Both the position numbers and the translations under genes were made by a program. Below, piece by piece: positions 11,643 through 22,661 of a stretch of DNA of 64,000 nt (positions within the stretch are counted from its first letter, which is position 1; the number at the start of each line of letters is the position of its first letter). The notes beneath the pieces are model-generated. The model saw only the letters and a program-made list of their open reading frames with translations. It made no database searches and was not told the origin of the DNA. The stretch is from Calamus simplicifolius. Its lineage: Eukaryota > Streptophyta > Magnoliopsida > Arecales > Arecaceae. Location: the NCBI GenBank assembly GCA_900491605.1, contig UESW01001786.1, positions 93,065 to 157,064 on the forward strand, written 5' to 3'.

Positions 11643-12780
11643 TTTTGACCGACTTATACAATTTCTGGTAAACCATTAAAGGAAACCACATTATAAAACT
11701 ATATTAGCATTACTAAATATATAACTAAATTATTTCTTTTACACAACTTAGGTTAATAATAACCATTTAAATAATTTATAACTAAACCAATTTTTTTTAG
11801 ACAACTAAGGTCCCTACCCTGCAAGGCCGGCCACGGCTACGATCCTTGGCGTGCTAGCAAGGACCGAGGCACAGGTTCATGCCAGGCTAATGCTAGGGCT
11901 TGAGTTCGGGTCGGGCCGCAAGGCGGTCCGTTTAATCATGAGACTTCACAAGCATTCAAGTGTCCTAAATTAATTCTACCTTCACTCCATGTCTAAAAGG
12001 TAAGGCCCTATCCCATTCAAGAATATTTTTTGTGATATGTTATTCTGCTATTAATTATCATCGATCGGTTACGTTGAAATTTCAGCAGCATTTCCCCATA
12101 TGTTCTCCTAAATGTGTGGCATATATGCCACACTAGGAGAACGTATGAGCAAATACAAACCGCAATCTCACCCAACGATGATTAATAGCAGACTAACATA
12201 TCGCAAAAAATATTCTCAAACTGTCCACCAGGACAATTTGAGAATTTGCAAGACTAAGGCTTACAAATTCTCAAACGGGTCTAAAGGTTATAGTGCTGTG
12301 ATTAATAATATGGAAATCCGAAGACAATCGAACTTATGCTTGTTATTCTTAACTTCTTGTCAATTATACATATATAGGAATAGTGTTCTATATATATAGT
12401 CACTGACTTCTTAAGATTATTGTGTCGAATATAAATGTTTGTGAAGACTAAAATATAAATCATTGAAACTACTAATTTGTTGCTGCAAATTAAATAATAA
12501 TACAACAAGACTTTCTATCTAGCATTACATAATTTAATGCATCATTCAATTTGAAGCAGAATGTAAATAATCAAGACATAACAATTGTAAATAACTACAA
12601 ATGCACAAATATTATTGCATAAACATTCTGCTTAAATTAATTATTGCATAAACATTCTGCAAATTAAATAATAATACAACAAGACTTTCTATCTAGCATT
12701 ACAAATATTATTGCATAATCAAGACATAACAATCAGTCTATCCAAAGAGCTCCGACTAATGACATAAATTAATTAATTTA
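11643..12780. other. CACTA-1 TNPD upstream region, no gene
   Basis: This is AT-rich and non-coding. It contains a hairpin cluster (12097-12275) and a direct repeat of about 43 bp (12486-12529 and 12660-12703, sharing TACAACAAGACTTTCTATCT). A short GC-richer patch lies at 11815-11935. It probably includes the 5' untranslated exons and introns of TNPD, but I cannot place the promoter. Confidence 0.5.
12097..12275. repeat. Cluster of three strong inverted repeats
   Basis: The first hairpin (12097-12147) has arms of about 23 bases around a perfect GTGTGGCATATATGCCACAC palindrome. The second (12213-12244) pairs TTCTCAAACTGTCC with GGACAATTTGAGAA around a 4-base loop, with one mismatch. The third (12237-12275) pairs TTTGAGAATTTG with CAAATTCTCAAA and overlaps the second, so the two are mutually exclusive. 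They lie upstream of the minus-strand TNPD gene. Confidence 0.8.
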
Positions 12781-12789
12781 TAACTAATC

Positions 12790-13170
12790 TAATAAAAAAT
12801 TAGATTAGTGGTCACATTTTTTAAATATTTGTCATCAAATTATTTGAAAATATTTTTAATAACAATAAAATATAATAGAATCTAAATTTTTAGTTAATTT
12901 TTTTCCATGAGTGTTAAAATTTTTTTTGAAGGGGCCGGGGGTCGGGAAAACCCCCCTAGCTGTTACTTTTTTAAAAAAAAAATTAAGTTGCCCATGTTTT
13001 AAAAATATTTTATATTTTTTATATTTATCATCAAATTATTTGAAAATATTTTAAAAACAATAAAATATGATAGAATCTAATTTTTTTGTTAATTTTTTTT
13101 ATGAGTGTTAATTTTTTTTAATTGAAGGGGCCGGGGTGGGGGAAAAGCCCCCTAGCTGTTACCTTTTTAT
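12790..13170. repeat. Tandem duplication of about 190 bp
   Basis: Two diverged copies each contain an AT-rich part (CATCAAATTATTTGAAAATA), a GAAGGGGCCGGGG segment and CCCCCTAGCTGTTAC. The second copy runs directly into the GC-rich minisatellite. Confidence 0.75.
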
Positions 13171-13179
13171 TTATTTATT

Positions 13180-13735
13180 TTTTTGTCTGGCCACCGTGGC
13201 CGGAGAAGACGAACGGGAGGGGGGGTCCCCCCCTATTTTTTTTTCGGTGGCCTGCCACCGTGGCCAGGCTTTGGCCGGAGCCACGGAGAAGACGAAGGGG
13301 GGGGGGGGGAAACCCCCCTGTTTTTTTTTTTTGGTGGCCCACCATGGCCAGGCCATGGCAGCGGCCGTGGCCAGAGAAGACGAAGGGGGGTGGGGAAAAC
13401 CCCCCAACTGTCAATTTTTTTGGTGGCCTGGCCACCGTGGCCAGGCCACGGCCGGCCACGGCAGCGTGGCCGGAGAAGACGGCCATGGCAGCGGCCGTGG
13501 CCGAGAAGACGAAGGGGGGTGGGGAAACCCCCCCCCCCCCAAACAGTAAATTTTTTTTTGGTGGCCTGGCCACCGTGGCCAGGCCACGGCAGCGGCCATG
13601 GCCCATGGCCGTGGCCGGAGAAGACGAAGGGGGGTGGGGAAAACCCCCCCAAACAGTAATTTTTTTTTGGTGGCCTGCCACCGTGGCCAGGCCATGGCCG
13701 GAGAAGATGGCCACGTGCCGTGGCCGGACCCTTTT
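13180..13735. repeat. GC-rich minisatellite in CACTA-1
   Basis: About six irregular copies carry GGCCACCGTGGCCAGGCC and GAGAAGACGAAGGGGGGTGG, separated by poly-T tracts, with units of about 70-140 bp. The units are rich in self-complementary GGCCACGGC/GCCGTGGCC strings. Long overlapping ORFs on both strands here are composition artefacts, not proteins. Confidence 0.85.
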
Positions 13736-13914
13736 TTTAAAAAAAAAAATAAAGGAGGATGGGCTTACCTCGGTCGCGAGGGGACGCCGCCGGAGTGGGG
13801 GGAGCTTCCGCAGGGGGAGCGGACGGACGGACGGCGGCTAGGGTAGGAATAGGAAGAAGAAGAGAAGGGAAGCGGGGGGGGGGGGCGGCCCGACCAAGCC
13901 TTAAATAGTGGTGA
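13736..13914. other. GC-rich non-coding stretch between minisatellite and subterminal repeats
   Basis: It contains a poly-A/T run, a GC-rich segment (GACGGACGGACGG) and a poly-G tract near 13873. I see no gene. By position it could include the TNPD transcription start, but no clear TATA box decides this. Confidence 0.4.
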
Positions 13915-15205
13915 TTAGCGACGCAATATATGCATCGCTAATCACTCGCTATTTTATTATTATTATTATGGATTAGCGACGCAACAATGCGTCGCTAATC
14001 CATCGCTACTTTGGCTTTTTTATTTTTTTATGCAAAACTTAGCGATGCAACTAATTGCGTCGCTAATGAGTCGCTAACTTGGCGCCAATGTCCGATGGGA
14101 AAATAATTTTTATTTTCTAGGAAATTGCATCGCAAATGCGTCGCAATATTTTTTAAATATTAATAACTGATAAAAATTATATTTTCTAAAAATAATTGCG
14201 ATGCATTTATTGCGTCGTAATATTTTTTTAATTTTTTTATTACATTTATTTTTCTAAAAATATTGCGACGCAATAAATGCGTCGCAATATTAAAAATTAT
14301 TTTCTCTTGGAAAATAATTTTATTTTCTAGGAAATTGCATCGCAAATGCGTCGCAATATTTTTAAATATTTATAAAAAATTATATTTTTTAAAAATAATT
14401 GCGATGCATATATTGCGTCATTTTTTTTAAAATTTTTTATTACATTTATTTTCTTAAAAACATTGCGACGCAACAAGTGCGTCGCAATATTAAAAATTAT
14501 TTTCTCTCAAAAAATTATTTTTATTTTCTAGAAATTACGTCGCAAATGCGTCGCAATATTTTAATATATTTATAACTGATAAAATTTATATTTTCTAAAA
14601 TAATTGCGATGCATATATTGCATCACAATATTTTTTTAAATTTTTTTATTACATTTATTTTCTTAAAAACATTGCGATGCAATAAATGCGTCGCAATATT
14701 AAAAATTAATTTTCTCTGGCAAAATTATTTTTATTTTCTAGGAAATTGCATCGCAAATGCGTCGCAATATTTTTTAAATATTATAACTGATAAAATTTAT
14801 ATTTTCTAAAAAATTGCGTCGCTAATGCATCGCAATATTTTTTAAATATTTATAACTGATAAAATTTATATTTTCTGAAAATAATTGCAATGCAAATAAT
14901 GCATCGCAATGTTTTTTTAAAATTTTTTAATTACATTTATTTTTCTAAAAAACATTGCGATGCAATACATGTGTTGCAATATTAAAAATTTTTTCTCCAA
15001 AACAATTATTTTTAGGAAAATGCATCGGTAATGCGTCGCAATATTTTTTAAATAATTATAATTGATAAAAATTATATTTTCTAAAAATAATTGCGACGCA
15101 CATATTGCGACGCACATATTGCGTCGCAATATTTTTTTTACTTTTTTTTACTATTATTTTTCTTAAAAACATTGCGATGCAATAAATGCATCGCAATATT
15201 AAAAA
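13915..15205. repeat. CACTA-1 right subterminal repeats, block A
   Basis: Repeated GCGACGCA/TGCGTCGC motifs, often as inverted pairs such as GATTAGCGACGCA facing TGCATCGCTAATC, are spaced about 60-100 bp apart in AT-rich sequence. Longer units of about 180 bp recur with TTATTTTCTAGGAAATTGCA. These extend the putative TNPA-binding region. Confidence 0.85.
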
Positions 15206-18200
15206 TAGTTTTATCCGACGGTTGCGATCGATCAAAGCCGTGATCCCGATCGGCCACGACCGATCTCGGACCGTGGCGATCGATCCGATCAGCGACGATC
15301 CGACGGTTGCGATCGATCCAAGCCCGATCCCGATCGGCCATGACTGATCCCGAACCGTTGCGATCGGTTCGAGATCGCTGACGATCCGATGGTTGCGATC
15401 GATCCAAGCCCTGATCCCGATCAGCCATGATCGATCTCGGATCGTGGTGATCGGTCCGATCGTGATGATTCGACGGTTGCGATCGACCCAATTGGCGACG
15501 ATCCGACGGTTGTGATCGATCCAAGCCCTGATCGATCCCGGTCGGTGATGAATGATCTCGGACCGTTGTGATCGATCCGATAGGCAACGATCCGATGGTT
15601 GCAATCGATCCAAGCCGTGATCTCGATCGGCCATGACCGATCCCAGACCGTTGCGATCGGTCCGAGATCGCGGACGATCCGACGGTTGCGATCGATCCAA
15701 TCGCTGATCCCAATCGGTCACGACCGATCTCGGACAGTGGCGATTGGTCCGATCACCGATGATCCGATGGTTGCGATCGATCCAAGCCCTGATCTCGATC
15801 GACCACGATCGATCTCAGACCGTTGTGATCAGTCCAATCGCCGACGATCCGACGGTTGCGATCGACCCAAGCCCTGATCCCGATCGGCCACAACCGATCT
15901 TGGACCATGGCGATCGGTCCGATCGGCGATGATCCGATGGTTGCCATCGATCCAAGCCCTGATCCCGATCGGCCACAACCGATCTCGGACCGTGGCGATC
16001 GGTCCGATCACCGACGATCCGACGGTTGCATCGATCCAAGCCCTGATCCTGATCATCCATGACTGATCTTGGACTGTTGCGATTGGTTCGAGAACATGGA
16101 CGATCCAACGGTTGCGATCGATCTAAGCCGTGATCCCGATCGGCCACGATCAATCTCGGACCGTTGCAATCCGTCCGAGATCGGCGACAATCCGACTGTT
16201 GCGATAGATCGAAGCCATGATCCCGATCGGCCACGACCGATCTCGGACCGTGGCGATCGGTCCGATCGGCGATGATCCGACGGTTGCGATCGATCCAATC
16301 CCTGATCCCGATCAACCATGATCGATCCCGAACCGTTGCGATCGGTCCAAGATCGCTGACAATCCGATGGTTGCGATCGATCCAAGCCCTGATCCCGATC
16401 GACCACGACCGATCTCGGACCGTGGCGATCGGTCTGATCGGCGACAATCTGACGGTTGCGATCGATCCAAGCCGTGATCCCGATCGGCCACGACCGATCC
16501 CTGACCGTTGCGATCGGTCCGAGATCGCGGACAATCCAACGGTTGTGATCGATCGAAGCCATGATCCCGATTGGCCACGACCGATCTCGGACCGTGGCGA
16601 TCGGTCTGATCGGCGACGATCCGACGGTTGCGATCGATCCAAGACCGATCTCGATCGGCCATGACCGATCCCGGACCATTGCGATCGGTCCAAGATCGCG
16701 GACGATCCGACGGTTGTGATCGATCCAAGCCCTGATCCCGATCGACCATGACCGATCCCGGACCATTGCGATCGGTCCGAGATCGCTGACGATCCGATGA
16801 TTGTGATCGATCCAAGCCCTGATCCTGATCGGCCATGATCAATCTCGGACCGTGGTGATCGGTCCGATCGGCGATGATCCGACGGTTGCAATCGATCCAA
16901 GCCCTGATCCCGATCGGCCATGACCGATCCCTGACCGTTGCGATCGATTCGAGATCGCGGACGATCCGACGGTTGCGATCGATCCAAGCCGTGATCCTGA
17001 TCGGCCACGACCGATCTCGGACCGTTGCAATCCGTCCGAGATCGGTGACGATCCAATGGTTGCGATCGATCAAAGCCGTGATCGCGATCGGCCACGACCG
17101 ATCTCGGACCGTGGCGATCGGTTCGATCGCCGATGATCCGACGATTGCGATCGACCCAAGCCCTGATCCCGATCGGCCACGACCGATCTCGGACCGTGGC
17201 GATCGGTCTGATCGCCGATGATCCGATGGTTGCGATCGATCCAAGCCCTGATCCAGATCGGCCACGACCGATCCCTGACCATTGCAATCGGTCCGAGATC
17301 GCAGACGATCCAACAGTTGCGATTGATCCAATTGGCGACGATCCGACGACTGCGATCGATCCAAGCCCTAATCAATCTCGGTCGGCGATGAACGATCTCG
17401 GACTATCATGATTGATCCGATAGACAACGATCTGATGGTTGCAAACGATCCAAGCCGTGATCCCGATCGGCCACAACCGATCCCAGACCATTGCGATCGG
17501 TTCGAGATCGTTGATGATCCGACGATTGCGATCGATCCAATCCCTGATCCCAATCGACCACGACCGATCTCGGATAGTGGCGATCGGTCCAATCACGACG
17601 GTTGCGATCGATCCAAGCCCTGATCCCGATCGGCCACGACCGATCTCGGACCGTGGCGATCGGTCCAATCACTGACGATCCGACGGTTGCGATTGATCCA
17701 AGCCCTGATCCCGATCGGCCACGACTGATCCTAAACTATTGCGATCGGTCCGAGATCGCGATGATCTGATGGTTGTGATCGATCCAAGCCTTGATCTCGA
17801 TCGTCCATGACCAATCCCGAACCATGGTGATCGGTCCAATCGGCGATGATCCGATGGTTGCGATCGATCTAAGCCCTAATCCCGATCGTCCACGACCGAT
17901 CTCAGACCGTGGTGATCGGATCGATCGGCGTCGATCCGACGGTTGCCATCGATCCAAGCCCTGATCGATCTTGGTTGGCGATGAACGATCTCGGACTGTC
18001 GTGTTCAATCAGATAGGCGATGATCCGATGGTTGCGATCGATCCAAGCTGTGATCCCGATCGGCCACGACTGATCTTGGACCGTTGCAAGCCATCCGAGA
18101 TCGGCGATGATCCAACGGTTGCGATCGATCGAAGCCGTGATCCCGATCGGCCACGACCGATCTCAGACTATGGCGATCGGTCCGATCGGCGACGATCCGA

Positions 18201-19125
18201 CGGTTGCGATCGATCCAAGCCCTGATCCTGATTGGCCATGACCGATCCCGGACCATTGCAATCGGTTCGAGATCGCTGACGATCTGATAGTTGCGATCGA
18301 TCCAAGCCCTAATCCAGATCGGCCACGACCGATCTCGGACTATGGTGATCGGTCCGATGCCGACGATCTGATGGTTGCGATCAATCCAAGCCCTTATCCT
18401 GATCGGCCACGATCGATCTCGAACCATGGCGATCGGACCGATTGGCATCGATCCGACGGTTGCCATCGATCCAAGCCCTGATCGATCTCGGTCGGTGATG
18501 AACGATCTCGGACCATCGTGATCGATCCGATAGGCGATGATCTGATGGTTGCGATCGATCAAGCCGTGATCCTGATTGGCCACGACCAATCTCGGACCGT
18601 TGCAATACGTCCAAGATCGATGACAATCCGATGGTTGCGATCAATCGAAGTCGTGATCCCGATCGGCCACGACCGATCTCGGACCGTGGCGATCAGTCCG
18701 ATCGGCGATGATCCAATGGTTGCGATCAATCCAAGCCCGATCCCGATCAGCCATGACCAATCCCGGACCGTTGCGATCGGTCCGAGATCGCTGACGATCC
18801 GATGGTTGCGATCGAATCAAGCCCTGATACCGATCGGCCATGACCGATCTTGGACCGTGGCGATCGGTCTGAGATCGCGAACAATCTGACGATTGCGATC
18901 GATCCAATCCCTAATCCTGATCGGCCACGACCGATCTCGGACCGTGGCGATCGGTTCGATCACCGATGATCTGACGGTTGCGATCGATCCAATCCCTGAT
19001 CCCGATCGGCCACGACCGATCTGGGACTGTGGCGATCGGATCGATCGCCGACGATCCGATGGTTGCGATCGATCCAAGCCCTAATCCTGATTGGCCACGA
19101 CCGATCTCGGACCGATCACTCTTTA
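15206..19125. repeat. GATC-rich tandem array, about 86-bp units (3.9 kb)
   Basis: About 45 head-to-tail copies. Each unit contains GACGGTTGCGATCGATCCAA, CCCGATCGGCCACGACCGAT and GGACCGTGGCGATCGGTCCG-like blocks; successive starts at 15217, 15302 and 15388 give periods of 85-86 bp. Two variants recur, with either GGTCCGAGATCGC or GGTCCGATCGGCGA before the next unit. The array is flanked on both sides by CACTA-1 subterminal repeats, so it belongs to the element. ORFs up to 490 codons read through it and are not taken as genes. Confidence 0.92.
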
Positions 19126-20129
19126 ACATAATTAATTTTTTTTAAAAAATATTGCGACGCAAAGGGTTGTATCGTAATTTTTTAATATGATAATTAAATT
19201 ATATAAAAATTAATTTTATTTAAAATAATTGTGACAAAACAAGTGCGTCGCTAAATTAAAACATAATTTTTTTAATTTTTTGGTTTATTGCATCGCTAAT
19301 GCATTGCTATTTAACATAATTAATTTTTTTAAAAATATTGCGACGCACTGAATTGCATCGCAATATTTTTTTCTCATAATTATATTTTATAAAAATTTAT
19401 TTTATTTAAAATAATTGCGATGCATATATTGCATCACTAAATTAAAAATTATTTTTCTAATTTTCTGGTTTATTGCGTCGCTAATGCATCGCTATTTAAT
19501 ATAATTAAAATTTTTAAAAACATTGCGACGCACTGTGTTGCGTCGTAATTATTTTTTCTCATATTTATACTTTATAAAATTAATTTTATTTAAAATAATC
19601 ATGACGCAGTTATTGTGTCGCTAAATTAAAAATAGTTTTTTTAATTTTTTGGTTTATTGCGTCGCTAATGCGTCGCTATTTAATATTTAATTTTTTTAAA
19701 AACATTGTGACGCTCTGAGTTGCATCACATATTTTTGTAATATTTATATTTTATAAAAATTAATTTATTTAAATAATTTATGATGCAATTGGTGCGTTGC
19801 TAAATTAAAAATAATTTTTTTAATTTTCTAATTTATTGCGTCACTAATTTGTCGCTATTTAACATATTTAATTCTTTTAAAAACATTGCGATGCATTGAG
19901 TTGCATCGCAATTTTTTTTCCATATTTATATTTTATAAAAAATTAATTTAAAAATATTGCGATGCATTATTTACATCACTAAATAAAAAATTAAATTTTT
20001 TTATTTTCTGATTTATTGAGTCGCTAATGCGTCGCTAATTGCGTCGCAATATTTTATTGTCATGGAGGCGTCGCAAAGTGTCGCAATTTAGCGATGTATA
20101 ATTGCGTCGCTAAATTTGCGTCGCTATTT
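19126..20129. repeat. CACTA-1 right subterminal repeats, block B
   Basis: GCGACGCA/TGCGTCGCTA motifs recur in units of about 180 bp with AT-rich spacers, leading to the right terminus. They are equivalent to block A, from which they are separated by the 86-bp array. Confidence 0.85.
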
Positions 20130-20147
20130 CAGTATTTTCTTGTAGTG
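20130..20147 (-). repeat. CACTA-1 right terminal inverted repeat
   Basis: Read on the minus strand it starts CACTACAAGAAAATACT. It agrees with the left end over CACTACAAG, then diverges. Confidence 0.85.
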
Positions 20148-20376
20148 TTTGTGATATACCTTGATCTATGGAATTCTTCCTTCATCGCTTCGAATCCGGT
20201 TGCAGGGCATTCTGCTCCTTCGAGACCATAACATATCAGTATGTTTTATGTTTTTTAAAAATATATTATAATTTTTTTCTTTTTAATATAATAATAATAA
20301 ATTATGCATGTTAAACGATTCGCATGCTTCTGCTGCACATATATACGATGATATATTTTTCATTTGAATTCCAACA
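20148..20376 (-). repeat. 5' LTR of copia-1, outer part (inferred)
   Basis: The sequence right of CACTA-1 ends in TTCCAACA at 20376, whose CAACA is the inverted complement of the TGTTG at 5399. Joined with 5399-5604 this gives an LTR of about 435 bp, a normal copia size. This is inference: the second LTR is outside the window, so the join cannot be checked here. Confidence 0.55.
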
Positions 20377-21195
20377 ATAACGGTTACCACTTCACGTTAG
20401 TATTCACCCAAAAAAAAACTCACAAATAATTTTTTAATTTATTTTTTTGGAAATTTAAAGTGAAGTCGGCTGATGGCTTACCAACAGCACTTTGAAATGC
20501 CTATGTAGAGTAAACATTTTTATGTAAATATCTGAATAAATTAGTCAACATCTAAAATTTTCATATTTGAAGTATTATAAATTATTTTTAAAAATCTCAT
20601 TTTCACTTAATTTTGTCAATAAATATAGGAAAGGAGTGTTAATATTTATTCTCAAAAGTTTTTGATTATGAGGAATCAAGACTTATCATGAAATTTGGAT
20701 CCTCCCATGCTAAACAGTCTTTAATAATTAAAATATTTTAAAATTATCTATCCTATAAATAATTTATTAGTTTAAAATTTTTTTGAATTTTAAAGTGAAA
20801 AGGATGATTTTTCTCTAATCAAAATTATTCATAATTTCGCTTCATCAATTTCATCCATCTCATGGTCGATTTCTACCATGCTAGCGTTTTTGGTCGACGT
20901 AATTCCTAAATTTTTAAAGGACAAAACTTAAAGTTTGATTTTTTGGCCCTCCATCACTTATTATCACGGGCCTAAGCTGGGGCTTATGCCTGTGAAAAGT
21001 GAATAAGTGATAGGGTGGACAACATGGGTTGGATGAAGGAGCCAGACTTAAATAGTTTAATATGATATAATTTAATATTATATCTATAATATAATATTAA
21101 ATTAATTCATCACTCCGGCCAATGTCGGTGGCCATGTCCTTGCTACTCGTACCAAACTCTTTATCCTCCCCATCGAAACACCATGACCCCTCCCT
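20377..21195. other. AT-rich non-coding region
   Basis: No ORF or repeat of note apart from an imperfect hairpin at 20942-21016, where ATCACTTATT and CACGGGCCTAAGC face GCTTATGCCTGTG and AATAAGTGAT around a short loop. It may be a tiny MITE or a regulatory stem; I cannot say which. Confidence 0.5.
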
Positions 21196-21530
21196 AATGT
21201 TTTGAAAATTGGATCGGACAATGAATCAGCTTAACATTTGGGTCGCAGATCAATCGATTCGATCGGATGAACCGATTTGATCAGATCGGATAATATTATA
21301 ATTAAATTTTAATTTAATAATATAAAATAATAAAAATATAAATTCAAATGAAAAATTAAAAAAATCTAAAAGCCATGTTGGCCAATTGAAACCCGACCGG
21401 TTCAATGGATTTTTTGATTTTTATCGAGTCATATAAAAGTCAACTTTAATAATAAAATCGGACTAAACCAATGATCGGTTCTCGGTTGGACCGATTGGAT
21501 CGGCCGATTCGATCCGGTTTTCAAAACATT
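21196..21530. mobile_element. MITE with AATGTTTTGAAAA termini (335 bp)
   Basis: The left end AATGTTTTGAAAATTGGATC faces the right end GATCCGGTTTTCAAAACATT. The termini are complementary over about 20 bases with a few mismatches. The interior has GATCGG-rich arms and an AT-rich centre, and no coding capacity. It looks like a non-autonomous DNA element. I could not identify a clean target duplication. Confidence 0.75.
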
Positions 21531-22194
21531 GCTCCTCCTCCTTCGTCCCAATTCCAATATCAGAGTTCTCATCGCATTTTAAAATATTGATATTGCATCA
21601 AATTGATGCTTAATGATGAGGTTAGATTAGTCTATTTCATAGAAAGTGTTTGCATTCTTTATAGAACTATATAAAATGATCTTCTTGGCATTAAATTGAG
21701 AGACCTCACTTTAACACGTAAGTTGTCCTATTATGAAAAGCCTACAACTTGATGGGTTACGTACACTAAAATATAACCTTTATATTTTAAAAATATCTTA
21801 AAGAAATATATAAAGTTTCTTTACCGGCCTTTGTTTGAATCTAAGCTGTTTAATTCTTATTTAAGTATCTTAAAATAAAAGTTATATTTAACCCCCTCTC
21901 TCATCTAGACCTCGAACTTTTTTCCAAATAGCTTGTAGTCCTTATGCCACTTTTTATTTTCCATCTTTAAAATCTGCTTGCATTTTATTTAAATTGCAAA
22001 GTAAAAAAAAAAATCATGTCAACATCAAAAATTTCCTTATAACCTATCTATGCATGGTTCATAATAAGATTCATTGTCTTTGTACTAGATTTTATATTGG
22101 TACAATATTGGTATCAAGTCCGTATACCTGAAACATGGGTTAGTTCAATATATCAATACTTGGTATGCATCAATATAGAGTCTCTCCTCTTGGA
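21531..22194. other. AT-rich non-coding region
   Basis: I see no gene, RNA or clear element. Near 22085-22180 short TTGGTACAATATTGGTAT-like strings resemble those just right of the LTR fragment (22662-22720), so the fragment may have inserted into a repeat. Confidence 0.4.
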
Positions 22195-22661
22195 TCATCC
22201 GAGCATCCACGAGACCAACACAATGACCAGTGGAGGTGCGCGAGGTTGGTGAACAGCTTGATCAGCGAAGATCAAGGCCGTGCGGAGGTCTAAGCCAAGC
22301 GGGCTTAGGCATTGGCAGGACGTGGCTAGTACGCACAAGCAGTGCGCGCATGGGTGCAAGGCATTCAAGGTCAGTTTTTATCGAGTGAGGTGTGAGCGAG
22401 CACTTTGAGTAATCTATGTAAGGGACAGAGAGGAGTGTGTATGGCCTTTGGGAAATTTCATTGTATCCAAAGTTAGTGGAAAGTTCTTTGGTTGGGAAGG
22501 CTTTGCTTCCCGTATATCTTGTGTAGGGACTTGGCTTGGGGTTTTATTTTATTGTTGTGGTGTTTAGGCTGAGAGGGACCTTCTAATGCCATCACCAGTA
22601 GACGCAAGGACCTAGTGGCCATAGGGAGCGCTTGCGTGTACTGATTGAAAGCCCGATGACA
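22195..22661 (+). repeat. LTR fragment of the gypsy-2 family
   Basis: This is the reverse complement of part of the LTRs at 59874 and 63266. Shared strings include GTCAGTTTTT...GAGTGAG, GGGACAGAGAGGAGTGT, GGGAGCGCTTGCGTGTA and the terminal GAAAGCCCGATGACA. The right edge (CA at 22661) matches the LTR end. The left part is missing, so it is a truncated solo LTR of the same family in the opposite orientation. Confidence 0.85.

Larger units (their letters stand above)
5605..20147 (-). mobile_element. CACTA-1, En/Spm-type DNA transposon (14.5 kb)
   Basis: The left terminus begins CACTACAAGGGGAAAAAAAT and the right terminus ends TTTTCTTGTAGTG, so the termini share CACTACAAG in inverted orientation. 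Both ends are packed with GCGACGCA-type subterminal repeats, and the interior encodes TNPD- and TNPA-like genes on the minus strand. Expected 3-bp target duplications are not seen (ACG on the left, TTT on the right). A 3.9-kb tandem array and a GC-rich minisatellite lie upstream of TNPD and enlarge the element. The element splits a copia LTR. Confidence 0.85.

Noticed and set aside
13122..13846. Overlapping Pro/Gly/Arg-rich ORFs of 80-239 codons.
   Set aside because: They come from the GC-rich minisatellite. All frames on both strands are open and none resembles a known protein.
15206..19125. A centromeric or other stand-alone satellite, or a CRISPR-like array.
   Set aside because: The same CACTA subterminal repeats flank both sides, which places it inside the transposon. 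Units are contiguous, without unique spacers, and the genome is eukaryotic.
15056..19129. Long Arg/Asp/Ile-rich ORFs of up to 490 codons on both strands.
   Set aside because: They are readings of the 86-bp array, which happens to lack stop codons in several frames. The protein is a pure repeat, overlapping ORFs exist on both strands, and there are no start signals or splice context.
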